From an uncultured Clostridia bacterium (GTDB lineage Bacteria; Bacillota; Clostridia; Christensenellales; Pumilibacteraceae), in the NCBI GenBank assembly GCA_947627075.1, contig CANQUR010000051.1, positions 1 to 10,354 on the forward strand: 10,354 nucleotides of DNA, read 5' to 3'. The translations under genes were made by a program, and so were the position numbers. Shown one piece after another: positions 1 through 6,359 of this stretch. The notes under the pieces were generated by a model. It worked only from the letters and a program-made list of their open reading frames with translations, had not been told where the DNA came from and did no database searches. The first letter of the stretch is position 1; each line of letters opens with the position of its first letter.

Positions 1-1
1 A

Positions 2-352
2 CTTACCATAGCCGCAGTGCTTTCGGGCGCAGTATTCGGCGATCAAGTATCCCCCATCTCCGACGCGACCATACTTTCGGCGGCGGCTTGTAAAAGCAAC
101 CACCTCGGCTATGTAAAAGCTCAACTGCCCAATGCATTGCTCATTGCCGTTATCGCCTTTTTCTGCTTCCTTGTATCGGGGCTGACAGGTTGGATTTGGC
201 TCGGATGGATAGTCGGAGCAGTTCTCTTTGTCGCTCTTATATTGACAGCTTACTTCATTCAAAAGAAACACGGGCGACTTACCGATAAGCTGTACAAGGA
301 AACAATGACAAAGGAAGCGACCGAGGGCGAACAGGTCGAAACCGAAGCATAA
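2..352 (+). CDS. Na+/H+ antiporter, NhaC family (C-terminal part)
   Basis: This is the C-terminal end of an integral membrane antiporter that exchanges Na+ for H+. The reading frame is open from base 2, so the start lies outside the window and only about 116 residues are visible. The first residues (LSGAVFGDQVSPISDATILS) match the conserved NhaC-family stretch with the GD-x-x-SPISD-x-T-I-L signature in a late transmembrane helix. A short loop ending in a conserved QLP follows, then two hydrophobic helices (roughly visible residues 44-62 and 66-86) and a charged, glutamate- and lysine-rich cytoplasmic tail. A terminator follows 15 bases after the stop. The signature is also found in related Na+/malate-lactate antiporters, so the exact substrate is not settled by this fragment. 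Confidence 0.85.
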   Translation, partial: LTIAAVLSGAVFGDQVSPISDATILSAAACKSNHLGYVKAQLPNALLIAVIAFFCFLVSGLTGWIWLGWIVGAVLFVALILTAYFIQKKHGRLTDKLYKETMTKEATEGEQVETEA

Positions 353-366
353 AATCTAAAACTTAT

Positions 367-402
367 AAAGGGGCTGTCTTAAAAATAAGCAGTCCTTTTT
401 TT
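367..402 (+). terminator. rho-independent terminator after the antiporter gene
   Basis: The arm at 367-380 (AAAGGGGCTGTCTT) pairs with AAGCAGTCCTTT at 387-398, with two single-base bulges and one G-U pair. The loop is AT-rich and the stem runs into a T tract ending at 402. It lies 15 bases after the antiporter stop. The T tract shares bases with the stop codon (TAA at 403-401) of the convergent ATPase gene. On the minus strand the stem is followed only by a weak T-rich stretch, so bidirectional use is possible but less convincing. Confidence 0.75.
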
Positions 403-1693
403 ACAACTCCATTGCGCTTTCGTCGACGAGAAATTGTTCGATCCCGACATACATAATACCTTCTTCATCATGCCACGGAATAATATTATCCTTCACTATG
501 ACTATTTTTTTGAAAGAATCGTCTATGCGGTTAAGTGATTTTGTTTCTTGCAAGCGCTTTTCTTCGGTACTTACGTATAACGCAGATTGAATATAGTACC
601 GTTTGTCGGCTTTGCTTGCAACAAAGTCCACTTCGAGATGTACTCTTTTGCTTTTGCCTAATTCATCTTTGTAGTTATATTCGACTACACCCACGTCAAC
701 GTTGAATCCACGAATACATAACTCATTATAAATAATATTTTCCATAATATGATTTTCTTCGGTTTGCCTAAAATTAAGTCTTGCATTACGCAAGCCAATA
801 TCCGTAAAATAATATTTAAGCGGAGTACCTATATATTTCTTTCCCTTGATATCATAGCGATAGGCTTTACTCAATAAAAACGCGTCGATAAGATAATTCA
901 AATAAATATTTATAGTCCTTGATGAAACCGCTCTTTTATTTACACTTAAAAAAGTATTGGATAACTTCGTCGGATTTGTTAAAGAGCCGACGGCAGAAGA
1001 AACAACGTTTAACAGATCTTCCATAATATCCGGCTCGCCTACTCGATTACGTTCCAACACGTCGGAAAGATAGGTTTGAGCAAACAAGTCGGTCAAATAT
1101 TTGCTCTTGTCTTCATGCGAGGCAAGAGAAAGTACATACGGCATTCCTCCATATATACAATATTCCTTCCACGCGTCATGCTTATCGCCCGAATATGCCG
1201 CATAAAATTCCGCAAAAGATAGCGGATTTACACGTATTTCATCACCTCTCCCTCTAAATTCGGTTGCGATATCGGAAGAAAGCATTTTGGAGTTGCTTCC
1301 CGTAATATAAACGTCAACGTTCCTCTTGTGCAAAAGACCATTTAGCACATCCACAAAACCTACTCTGTCATCTCCGCCTGAAATATATGGATTTTTTATC
1401 GTAGCCACATTTTGTATTTCATCCAAAAATACGTAATATATTTTATTGTCAGTAATCTTACTTCGAATAAACTCTCCGAGCATTATCGGATTACGATATT
1501 TAATGTTTTCGACGTCATCCAACGCAATCGTAATTATATGATTTGCATCGACGCCGATAGACAGCAAATAATCATAATAAATTCGAAACAGCAAATACGA
1601 TTTGCCGCATCGACGGATACCCGTAATGATTTTTATAAGTCCGTTTTCCTTTTTGTCGATAAGACGGTTTAGATACCTTTTTCTTTCAATCAT
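401..1693 (-). CDS. AAA ATPase with DUF4143 domain
   Basis: The gene encodes a 430-residue cytoplasmic ATPase of the widespread AAA_14/DUF4143 type, whose cellular role is unknown. Visible parts are a Walker A loop GIRRCGKS (25-32), Walker B YYVFLDE (86-92), a sensor-like YITGSNS (129-135) and an FRGRGDEI segment (146-153) that may carry the arginine finger. A helical middle follows (about 200-300), then the C-terminal DUF4143 region. That region has an E-x-D-F motif (354-357) and YYIQSA (366-371), which resemble a PD-(D/E)XK nuclease fold in which the usual E-x-K lysine is replaced. Length is normal for the family and the ends look intact. The start has only a weak AGGT ribosome site at 1700-1703, but a strong promoter lies upstream. 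Codon use (many ATA, AAT, TAT) and base composition are more AT-rich than the neighbours. It stands alone between unrelated genes, so transfer is a fair inference. Confidence 0.9.
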   Translation of the reverse strand: MIERKRYLNRLIDKKENGLIKIITGIRRCGKSYLLFRIYYDYLLSIGVDANHIITIALDDVENIKYRNPIMLGEFIRSKITDNKIYYVFLDEIQNVATIKNPYISGGDDRVGFVDVLNGLLHKRNVDVYITGSNSKMLSSDIATEFRGRGDEIRVNPLSFAEFYAAYSGDKHDAWKEYCIYGGMPYVLSLASHEDKSKYLTDLFAQTYLSDVLERNRVGEPDIMEDLLNVVSSAVGSLTNPTKLSNTFLSVNKRAVSSRTINIYLNYLIDAFLLSKAYRYDIKGKKYIGTPLKYYFTDIGLRNARLNFRQTEENHIMENIIYNELCIRGFNVDVGVVEYNYKDELGKSKRVHLEVDFVASKADKRYYIQSALYVSTEEKRLQETKSLNRIDDSFKKIVIVKDNIIPWHDEEGIMYVGIEQFLVDESAMEL

Positions 1694-1745
1694 ACTACTA
1701 CCTACGATAATTTTTTACGTAAATACGCAAATTTATGTCATGAAT

Positions 1746-1774
1746 AGTATAGCATGCCTTACGATCGATGTCAA
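1746..1774 (-). promoter_or_regulatory. sigma-A promoter of the ATPase gene
   Basis: On the minus strand TTGACA (1774-1769), a 17-base spacer and TATACT (1751-1746) form a near-perfect vegetative promoter. The -10 element is about 52 bases upstream of the ATPase start at 1693. No other minus-strand gene lies between them, so this promoter most likely drives the ATPase as a single-gene unit. Confidence 0.8.
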
Positions 1775-1845
1775 CTTAAATATGACAAATTTTTTCGTAT
1801 TTACTATTTTTTATGTCGCATGTTGCATTTATGGACTATAAAATA

Positions 1846-1871
1846 TATCCCCAAGAGTTTTCATGGGGATA
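1846..1871 (-). terminator. possible terminator after the rubrerythrin gene
   Basis: TATCCCCA (1846-1853) and TGGGGATA (1864-1871) are a perfect 8-bp inverted repeat around a 10-base loop. In the minus-strand transcript it lies about 73 bases after the rubrerythrin stop and is followed by TATTTTAT, a weak T-rich tail. It could end the spoIIE-to-rubrerythrin transcript. The tail is poor for a classic terminator. I see nothing else in 1775-1943 apart from a weaker imperfect hairpin at about 1893-1920. Confidence 0.45.
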
Positions 1872-1943
1872 ATATGGTAAATTATTAATTGCATTAGCCG
1901 TATGCGGATTTAACGGCATAATCTTAAAAATTTGTTTTTCAAA

Positions 1944-2483
1944 TCAATAATTTTCGGCTTTTATCTCGAAATAAGCCCTCGGGTGCGAGCAAACGGGACA
2001 AGTTTCGGGAGCCTCTGTTCCAAAGTGGATATGCCCGCAATTTCGACATATCCATATCTTCTCCTCCGGTCGCGAGAACACTCTGCCGTTTTCGAGGTTA
2101 TCGAGCAGTTCGCGATATCTTTGCTCATGCTCTTGTTCTATATCGCCGACCTTTTCAAACAGCGTCGCTATGTCCTCGAAACCCTCTTCGCGCGCGTCCG
2201 CGGCAAAGCGTTTGTACATATCCGCCCATTCGGCGTATTCGCCCTCGGCGGCGTCGAGCAAGTTGGATTTGGTATCCGCTATTCCGCCGTGAAGTCGGGA
2301 AAACCATATCATGGCGTGAGCGCGTTCGTTGTCGGCAATTTCCGAAAAAATGCCCGAGATCTGCTCGAAGCCTTCCTTTTTCGCCTTATTCGCATAAAAG
2401 GTGTATTTGTTGCGCGCCATCGATTCGCCGGCAAATGCCGCAAGCAAATTGGCTTGAGTTTTGGTTCCGTTAAGGTCTTTCAT
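1944..2483 (-). CDS. rbr: rubrerythrin
   Basis: Rubrerythrin is a cytoplasmic non-heme iron peroxidase that reduces hydrogen peroxide to water in anaerobes, taking electrons from a rubredoxin or a rubredoxin reductase. The 179 residues show the four-helix diiron domain with ligands E20, E53-x-x-H56, E82, E85 and E116-x-x-H119. A C-terminal rubredoxin-like Fe(Cys)4 domain follows, with C146-x-x-C149 and C162-x-x-C165. All metal ligands expected for the family are present and the length is typical. The start codon lies 14 bases inside the end of the ROK kinase gene, but a good ribosome site (GGAGG, 2494-2490) precedes it at 6 bases. It is the last gene of the run that begins at spoIIE, and may be fed mainly by the promoter at 3855-3883. 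Confidence 0.95.
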   Translation of the reverse strand: MKDLNGTKTQANLLAAFAGESMARNKYTFYANKAKKEGFEQISGIFSEIADNERAHAMIWFSRLHGGIADTKSNLLDAAEGEYAEWADMYKRFAADAREEGFEDIATLFEKVGDIEQEHEQRYRELLDNLENGRVFSRPEEKIWICRNCGHIHFGTEAPETCPVCSHPRAYFEIKAENY

Positions 2484-3405
2484 TTCTTTCCTCCGATTTA
2501 TACTTTATCAACTCGATCGCTCCGTACAATCCCGCAAGCGAACCGAGCCTTGCCTTTATTATTTGCGGATGAGGCGCATTTTTATACCCGTATTCGCGAG
2601 CGAGGCAAAAGTTACGCAATCTGCCCAGCAAATACTCGCCTTGATTGCTCACCCCTCCTCCTATAATTACAGCCTCGGGGCGAAAAATATTACATATATT
2701 TATAATTCCCGTGCCGAGATATTTTATATACTCCTCCACAACTTCCTTTGCCGCCCTATCGCCCAGCTTCTCCGCCTCGAACGCCACCTTTCCGTCCACG
2801 GCATTTATATCCGGACATAATTCCCACATAAACGAGCTTCGATCTGCTTCCATTGCCCTTTTCGTTTGAGCGATAAGCGCCGAAGCCGACGCATACGCCT
2901 CCAAACACCCTTTCATACCGCATCCGCACCTTCTGCCGTCGGCTTCTATTATCATGTGCCCGAGCTCGGCGGCTTTGCCGTTAGCTCCCTCGTAAATTTT
3001 TCCGCCTATTATAATTCCGCTCCCCACGCCCGTGCCCAAAGTGAGCATCACCGCGTCGGAAAAATCGTTTCGCTTACATTCTGCCAGCGCCGCCGCATTG
3101 GCGTCGTTTGTGACAGCCACATTCGTTTGCAATTCTCTTTTTAGCAAAGCGCCTATATCGAAGTCTTCGAAGTCGAGATTGGGCATAAAGTCCACTTTGC
3201 CGTTTGGATCGACAGCCCCGGGACATCCTACTCCCACGCCTTCAAGCGTCTTTCCGTGGCTCAACTTCAGTATCTCTTTGCATATCTCCAATATGAGTCG
3301 ATCCTTGTCATGCGGAGTGCAAAATGACGCGCTTTCGAAATTCTCGCCGAGTACTCCCACCTTTGTCATGGTCCCGCCTATATCAACTCCGGCAAAAGGT
3401 CTCAT
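2470..3405 (-). CDS. ROK-family sugar kinase (glucokinase-like)
   Basis: The gene encodes a 311-residue cytoplasmic kinase of the ROK family, which phosphorylates hexoses such as glucose with ATP. Seen in order: the N-terminal phosphate-binding loop GVDIGGTMTK (6-15), the catalytic aspartate in NDANAAALAE (D101), and the second nucleotide loop LGTGVGSG (123-130). The sugar- and zinc-binding motif is E147-L-G-H150 followed by C160-G-C162-G-M-K-G-C167-LEAYAS. GGGVSNQ (249-255) lies near the adenosine site. These match glucokinases of Gram-positive bacteria, but fructokinase, N-acetylmannosamine kinase or allose kinase activity cannot be excluded from motifs alone. There is no N-terminal helix-turn-helix, so it is an enzyme, not a ROK repressor. 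The start has an excellent ribosome site (GAGGAGG, 3419-3413) seven bases upstream and overlaps the previous stop as ATGA. Confidence 0.92.
   Translation of the reverse strand: MRPFAGVDIGGTMTKVGVLGENFESASFCTPHDKDRLILEICKEILKLSHGKTLEGVGVGCPGAVDPNGKVDFMPNLDFEDFDIGALLKRELQTNVAVTNDANAAALAECKRNDFSDAVMLTLGTGVGSGIIIGGKIYEGANGKAAELGHMIIEADGRRCGCGMKGCLEAYASASALIAQTKRAMEADRSSFMWELCPDINAVDGKVAFEAEKLGDRAAKEVVEEYIKYLGTGIINICNIFRPEAVIIGGGVSNQGEYLLGRLRNFCLAREYGYKNAPHPQIIKARLGSLAGLYGAIELIKYKSEERNERP
2490..2494 (-). promoter_or_regulatory. ribosome binding site of rubrerythrin inside the ROK gene
   Basis: GGAGG on the minus strand lies six bases before ATG 2483-2481 and inside the last codons of the ROK kinase gene. 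It fixes the rubrerythrin start and explains the 14-base gene overlap, suggesting coupled translation. Confidence 0.75.
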
Positions 3406-3872
3406 ATTTGGTCCTCCTCTATTATCTTGTATTCGCCGTGCTTACGTTCGCCTGCCTTTCTTACATTCGACGGAACGGATATTGAACTTTCCTCGACAGA
3501 CGGCATTGGGTTTTGCGATACAAGCTCGACTTTATCGCAACTTGCACGTAGTAAATACAACATTCCCGAAAATTCGCTCGCGCATGATATAACAAGCGCC
3601 ATGGCAAGATATGGGGAATATTCGACCTTCTTTATAGCCGTCAAAACGGGTGAAAAAGATACGACTATCGTTCCCTTCCATATGAGAGCAAGCAATATGC
3701 TGGATAAAAGCAACAGCCCGCCGAAAATCGCAAAAAATATCTTTACGCCTTTGCCGCTTCTCAATGTCGCAACAAGAATATGCGAAATAATACAAACGGC
3801 TATGAGCGTACCGACCACGACATCATAAATAAGCTCGGCATTTTCCATAAGAAAATTATACATTACTTCCAT
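3402..3872 (-). CDS. unknown small membrane protein, three predicted helices
   Basis: I do not recognise this family. The longest frame is 156 residues. It has three hydrophobic segments (about 15-37, 44-66 and 87-109) and a hydrophilic, charged tail (110-156) ending in an acidic IIEEDQI. It lies 20 bases after the spoIIE stop and its own stop overlaps the ROK start as ATGA. The start is uncertain. Candidate ATGs are at 3872, 3863 and 3848, and none has a proper ribosome site: the only purine run, GGAAG, is two bases from the 3863 ATG. A perfect promoter at 3855-3883 would start transcription at about 3848, exactly on the third ATG, which would give a leaderless 148-residue protein. The coordinates given are the outer limit of the frame. 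Coding is supported by the tight spacing and coherent membrane topology. Confidence 0.75.
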   Translation of the reverse strand: MEVMYNFLMENAELIYDVVVGTLIAVCIISHILVATLRSGKGVKIFFAIFGGLLLLSSILLALIWKGTIVVSFSPVLTAIKKVEYSPYLAMALVISCASEFSGMLYLLRASCDKVELVSQNPMPSVEESSISVPSNVRKAGERKHGEYKIIEEDQI

Positions 3873-3883
3873 AAATTTGTCAA
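3855..3883 (-). promoter_or_regulatory. perfect sigma-A promoter after spoIIE, overlapping the next gene's start
   Basis: On the minus strand TTGACA (3883-3878), a 17-base spacer (3877-3861) and TATAAT (3860-3855) match the vegetative consensus at all 12 positions with ideal spacing. By usual geometry transcription would begin at about 3848, the A of an in-frame ATG of the small membrane protein gene. It could drive the membrane protein (leaderless), ROK kinase and rubrerythrin independently of spoIIE. Confidence 0.75.
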
Positions 3884-3892
3884 TATCGGCTT

Positions 3893-6121
3893 TTAGACGG
3901 ACTTAAAGATATGGAACGCCGCCACTGTAATATCGTCACACGGATTGCCCGTGTTCTTTAATGCATTATCCACCACGGCTTTGCATAATTGCTCGGGCAA
4001 TTTTGCGGAATTGTTTATGATGTCGGCAAGACCGTCGCCGACAAAGCTATCCGACGCTCCGTCGCTCGTGAGTACCACGGTTTCTCCGCCTTTAAGAGGA
4101 TATGTAATGATATTGGGCTTCATTTCCTCAAGCACGCCTATAGGCAAAGACGAACCGTCTACACGCATAACCGTATCTTTGGTCTTTATATAGCTTGCGG
4201 GCGAGCCTATCTTTATTATATCGCACAACCCATTTTCGAGATCGACTACGGCGACGTCGACGGCGCTGTAGATCTCCTCGGTGGAAAGCGTCAAAAAGTC
4301 ATTTACACTGCTTAATACAAGGCTGTGACTGAAACCCGCCTTATAAAAGTTTTCTATAAGCGAAATAGTCGAACTTGAAAATTCGTTTGCCTTTACCCCG
4401 CTTCCCATGCCGTCGCAAATAGCCATCATAAATCTGTGATCGTCTATCTTGATAAACGAATGTGCGTCACCGCTTACCGTATTCTTTTCCTTCGCACAGC
4501 CGCAAACCGAAAATACGACGTCGAATCTCGGTTTGGATGAGGCATAGACTATCGTATAACCCGAGAGGTTTCCGCTTTCGACTCTGTCTATGGTAAACGG
4601 AACGCCCAAAAGCTTTTTCAGTACAAGTTTTATCGCTTCTTTATTGAGCGTATCGGTAAGCACGGTAAGCATTACGTTAAGCGGATATGCGTTGCCCGTG
4701 ACCAAAACTTCGGACGTAACTACCATTCTGTATGTAAGTTCTTCGGCTATCTTTTTTTCGATCTCGGCATCGAATCTCAATGGTTCGGATTCTTTTTTTG
4801 CCATTGCGGCAAGAATATCCGACATACCTTTAAGTTGCGAAGCCACCATCTTTTTTGCCGCATTGACATTTTTGAAGCGATTTAGTCGATCGGTATATTG
4901 CGCGGCAAGCTCGCTCGACGCGGATATCAGTGACGCAATCGATACGCAATTGCCTTTTATGCCGCTCGGAAGCTCGGCTACCGTCGGTCGACCGTTGTCG
5001 AGCGCCGCCTCCATGACATTTTTTACGCTGTCAATGACTGTGCTATGCGAACAAACGTCGTATCTGGGGCACATGACGCAAACTCTGCCCACAAGATTGG
5101 ACGTGAGTTCTTCGAGGTGATCGTCGCTGACTTTACCTTCTCCTCCATCCATAATGGAGCTCATTTCATTAAAGACTCCGCTCACCGCCTCGAGCTTTTG
5201 TCCTATTGCCACACGATCGTGATTGACCATGCCACGCAAAGCCCTTCTGCCGTCGGGAGCAAAGAATCCCTTTGCCGTTTCGAGCTTTTTGTACGGCACG
5301 AGCACATAAACTATCCCTCCGATAAGGAGCGAAACAAGCCACCATATCGCATTAGACGGAACCAGGTTAAAGAAGAAAATGTACATTATAAATGACAGCA
5401 GTAGCGATACGGCAGAAAGTATTCGAGGCGCGGGTATAAATATCAAGGCTACAACGGACATAAATACAAATGCGCCCATAAGCCCGACTCCGTCCTTTAT
5501 CGCAAAGCCGATCGCAAAGCATAAGCCGGCGATCACTCCTCCTCCGCCCAAAAGCTTGACCGCAAAAAGCACCGTAAGCGCAAAAAACAACGGAGCAAAC
5601 GGAAATACGAGATCTATCGACGCAAGCCCGTATGCCAATGCCGCAAGCACAATACCGCCGCAAATGAGCTCGCTGTCAAGCAACTTGAACCTCAATTGAT
5701 TCTTTATTATCGGCGTTCCTAAGCAATAAACGACATAAGCGAACACGAGCGACAAAAATATCGCCACGACCACTGCGATCACATTGGCTTTGTAAATAAG
5801 CGCGCCTATCACCAGCCCCACTTGAGAAAATATCCCGCCAAGCAGATAAACGTATTTTTTGACCTTATACTTTAGCGACACAAGCCAAATGGCGGAAAAG
5901 ACGGCGCTTGCAACCACATTATAAATGAGACTGCCAAACGAAAAATGTATCAAAGAGCTCAAGATCAAAAAGATGGACAAAACGGGCGAACACAATCCCA
6001 ATGCCGAAAGCGCGGCAAGTAATCCCACACCGAGCGAAGATATTCCCATAAACTCGGCTTGCGAAAGGATCACAAACAAAACTGCCGATACCGAATAAAT
6101 AATTATGTCTCTTTTACGCAT
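3893..6121 (-). CDS. spoIIE: stage II sporulation protein E (serine phosphatase)
   Basis: SpoIIE is a membrane-bound PP2C-type phosphatase. It dephosphorylates the anti-anti-sigma factor SpoIIAA, which releases sigma-F in the forespore, and it also acts at the polar septum. The 742-residue protein has about ten hydrophobic helices (1-275) and a cytoplasmic middle region (280-530). A Cys cluster there, C348-x-x-C351 and C357, resembles the one in other SpoIIE proteins. The PP2C domain spans 530-742. Metal-binding residues are visible: G551-D552, D570 in AICDGMGSG, D687 in TSDGASD and D729-D730 in the DDITV motif. It is a little shorter than the roughly 827-residue Bacillus subtilis protein. 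A ribosome site AGAGG (6133-6129) lies seven bases before the ATG. Upstream is a TATAAT -10 without a clear -35, plus Spo0A-box-like sites, as expected for a Spo0A-activated promoter. Confidence 0.95.
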   Translation of the reverse strand: MRKRDIIIYSVSAVLFVILSQAEFMGISSLGVGLLAALSALGLCSPVLSIFLILSSLIHFSFGSLIYNVVASAVFSAIWLVSLKYKVKKYVYLLGGIFSQVGLVIGALIYKANVIAVVVAIFLSLVFAYVVYCLGTPIIKNQLRFKLLDSELICGGIVLAALAYGLASIDLVFPFAPLFFALTVLFAVKLLGGGGVIAGLCFAIGFAIKDGVGLMGAFVFMSVVALIFIPAPRILSAVSLLLSFIMYIFFFNLVPSNAIWWLVSLLIGGIVYVLVPYKKLETAKGFFAPDGRRALRGMVNHDRVAIGQKLEAVSGVFNEMSSIMDGGEGKVSDDHLEELTSNLVGRVCVMCPRYDVCSHSTVIDSVKNVMEAALDNGRPTVAELPSGIKGNCVSIASLISASSELAAQYTDRLNRFKNVNAAKKMVASQLKGMSDILAAMAKKESEPLRFDAEIEKKIAEELTYRMVVTSEVLVTGNAYPLNVMLTVLTDTLNKEAIKLVLKKLLGVPFTIDRVESGNLSGYTIVYASSKPRFDVVFSVCGCAKEKNTVSGDAHSFIKIDDHRFMMAICDGMGSGVKANEFSSSTISLIENFYKAGFSHSLVLSSVNDFLTLSTEEIYSAVDVAVVDLENGLCDIIKIGSPASYIKTKDTVMRVDGSSLPIGVLEEMKPNIITYPLKGGETVVLTSDGASDSFVGDGLADIINNSAKLPEQLCKAVVDNALKNTGNPCDDITVAAFHIFKSV

Positions 6122-6141
6122 AAATAAACCTCTTTTATGCG

Positions 6142-6147
6142 ATTATA
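6142..6147 (-). promoter_or_regulatory. -10 element of the likely spoIIE promoter
   Basis: TATAAT on the minus strand lies 20 bases upstream of the spoIIE ATG, with transcription expected at about 6135. No TTGACA-like -35 is found at the normal 17-base spacing; that position is an A run. A missing -35 with Spo0A-like boxes further upstream fits an activator-dependent sigma-A promoter. The leader before the ribosome site would be very short. Confidence 0.55.
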
Positions 6148-6179
6148 GCGTACCGATGACATATTTTTTTTGTAATAAA

Positions 6180-6206
6180 TGTTGAAAATGCGGCAATAAT
6201 GTCGAA
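6180..6206. promoter_or_regulatory. candidate tandem Spo0A boxes upstream of spoIIE
   Basis: TGTCGAA at 6200-6206 is an exact match to the core Spo0A box (TGNCGAA). TGTTGAA at 6180-6186 differs by one base. Both face the same way and start 20 bases apart, about two helical turns. The nearer one is about 45-50 bases upstream of the predicted spoIIE transcription start. A further exact TGCCGAA is at 6294-6300 and a near match (TGTCGAT, minus strand) lies within 6261-6271. Spo0A activation of spoIIE is established in Bacillus; use here is inferred from sequence. Confidence 0.5.
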
Positions 6207-6217
6207 TAATTTAATTA

Positions 6218-6252
6218 CTTACACACTTAACCAAATAAGTCTTACACATTTA
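6218..6252. repeat. 12-base direct repeat pair between divergent promoters
   Basis: CTTACACACTTA (6218-6229) and CTTACACATTTA (6241-6252) agree at 11 of 12 positions and start 23 bases apart. Between them ACTTA (6225-6229) and TAAGT (6236-6240) form a short inverted repeat. The block sits upstream of both the spoIIE and lipoprotein promoters and could be a protein-binding site. No regulator is recognised. Confidence 0.35.
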
Positions 6253-6285
6253 TAAAGCATAATCGACAAAAACACGTATTTTTGC

Positions 6286-6314
6286 TTGACTTTTGCCGAA
6301 GATAAGCATATAAT
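6286..6314 (+). promoter_or_regulatory. sigma-A promoter of the small lipoprotein gene
   Basis: TTGACT (6286-6291), a 17-base spacer and TATAAT (6309-6314) make a near-consensus vegetative promoter about 46 bases before the lipoprotein ATG. An exact Spo0A-box match TGCCGAA (6294-6300) falls in the spacer, where a bound regulator would be expected to block RNA polymerase. Confidence 0.8.
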
Positions 6315-6344
6315 CTTTAATGCAATGAAAGTTGCGAATAAAAG

Positions 6345-6351
6345 AAGGAGG
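6345..6351 (+). promoter_or_regulatory. strong ribosome binding site of the lipoprotein gene
   Basis: AAGGAGG is a full match to the anti-Shine-Dalgarno complement and lies eight bases before ATG 6360. It fixes the start and, with the promoter, suggests strong expression. Confidence 0.85.
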
Positions 6352-6359
6352 ATACATAA

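Noticed and set aside
401..1693. The DUF4143 ATPase as part of a defence or toxin-antitoxin system
   Set aside because: No partner gene lies next to it: one neighbour is a transporter and the other rubrerythrin. A lone ATPase of this family does not support a defence claim.
1602..1841. Plus-strand frame across the ATPase start and its promoter region
   Set aside because: It overlaps the conserved Walker A region of the ATPase in antisense, and its hydrophobic product reflects AT-rich DNA.
1893..1920. Imperfect hairpin between rubrerythrin and the ATPase as a terminator
   Set aside because: The stem is short with a bulge and there is no T run on either strand; the hairpin at 1846-1871 is a better candidate.
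1932..2666. Long plus-strand open frame opposite rubrerythrin and the ROK gene
   Set aside because: It is antisense to two clearly conserved genes, has no ribosome site or family resemblance, and arises from the codon pattern of the real strand.
3032..3592. Plus-strand open frame opposite the ROK and membrane protein genes
   Set aside because: It is a shadow of conserved coding sequence with a Ser/Pro-rich low-information product and no start signal.
4590..5120. Plus-strand open frame opposite spoIIE
   Set aside because: It lies wholly inside a well-supported gene, and its serine-rich product is typical of antisense translation.
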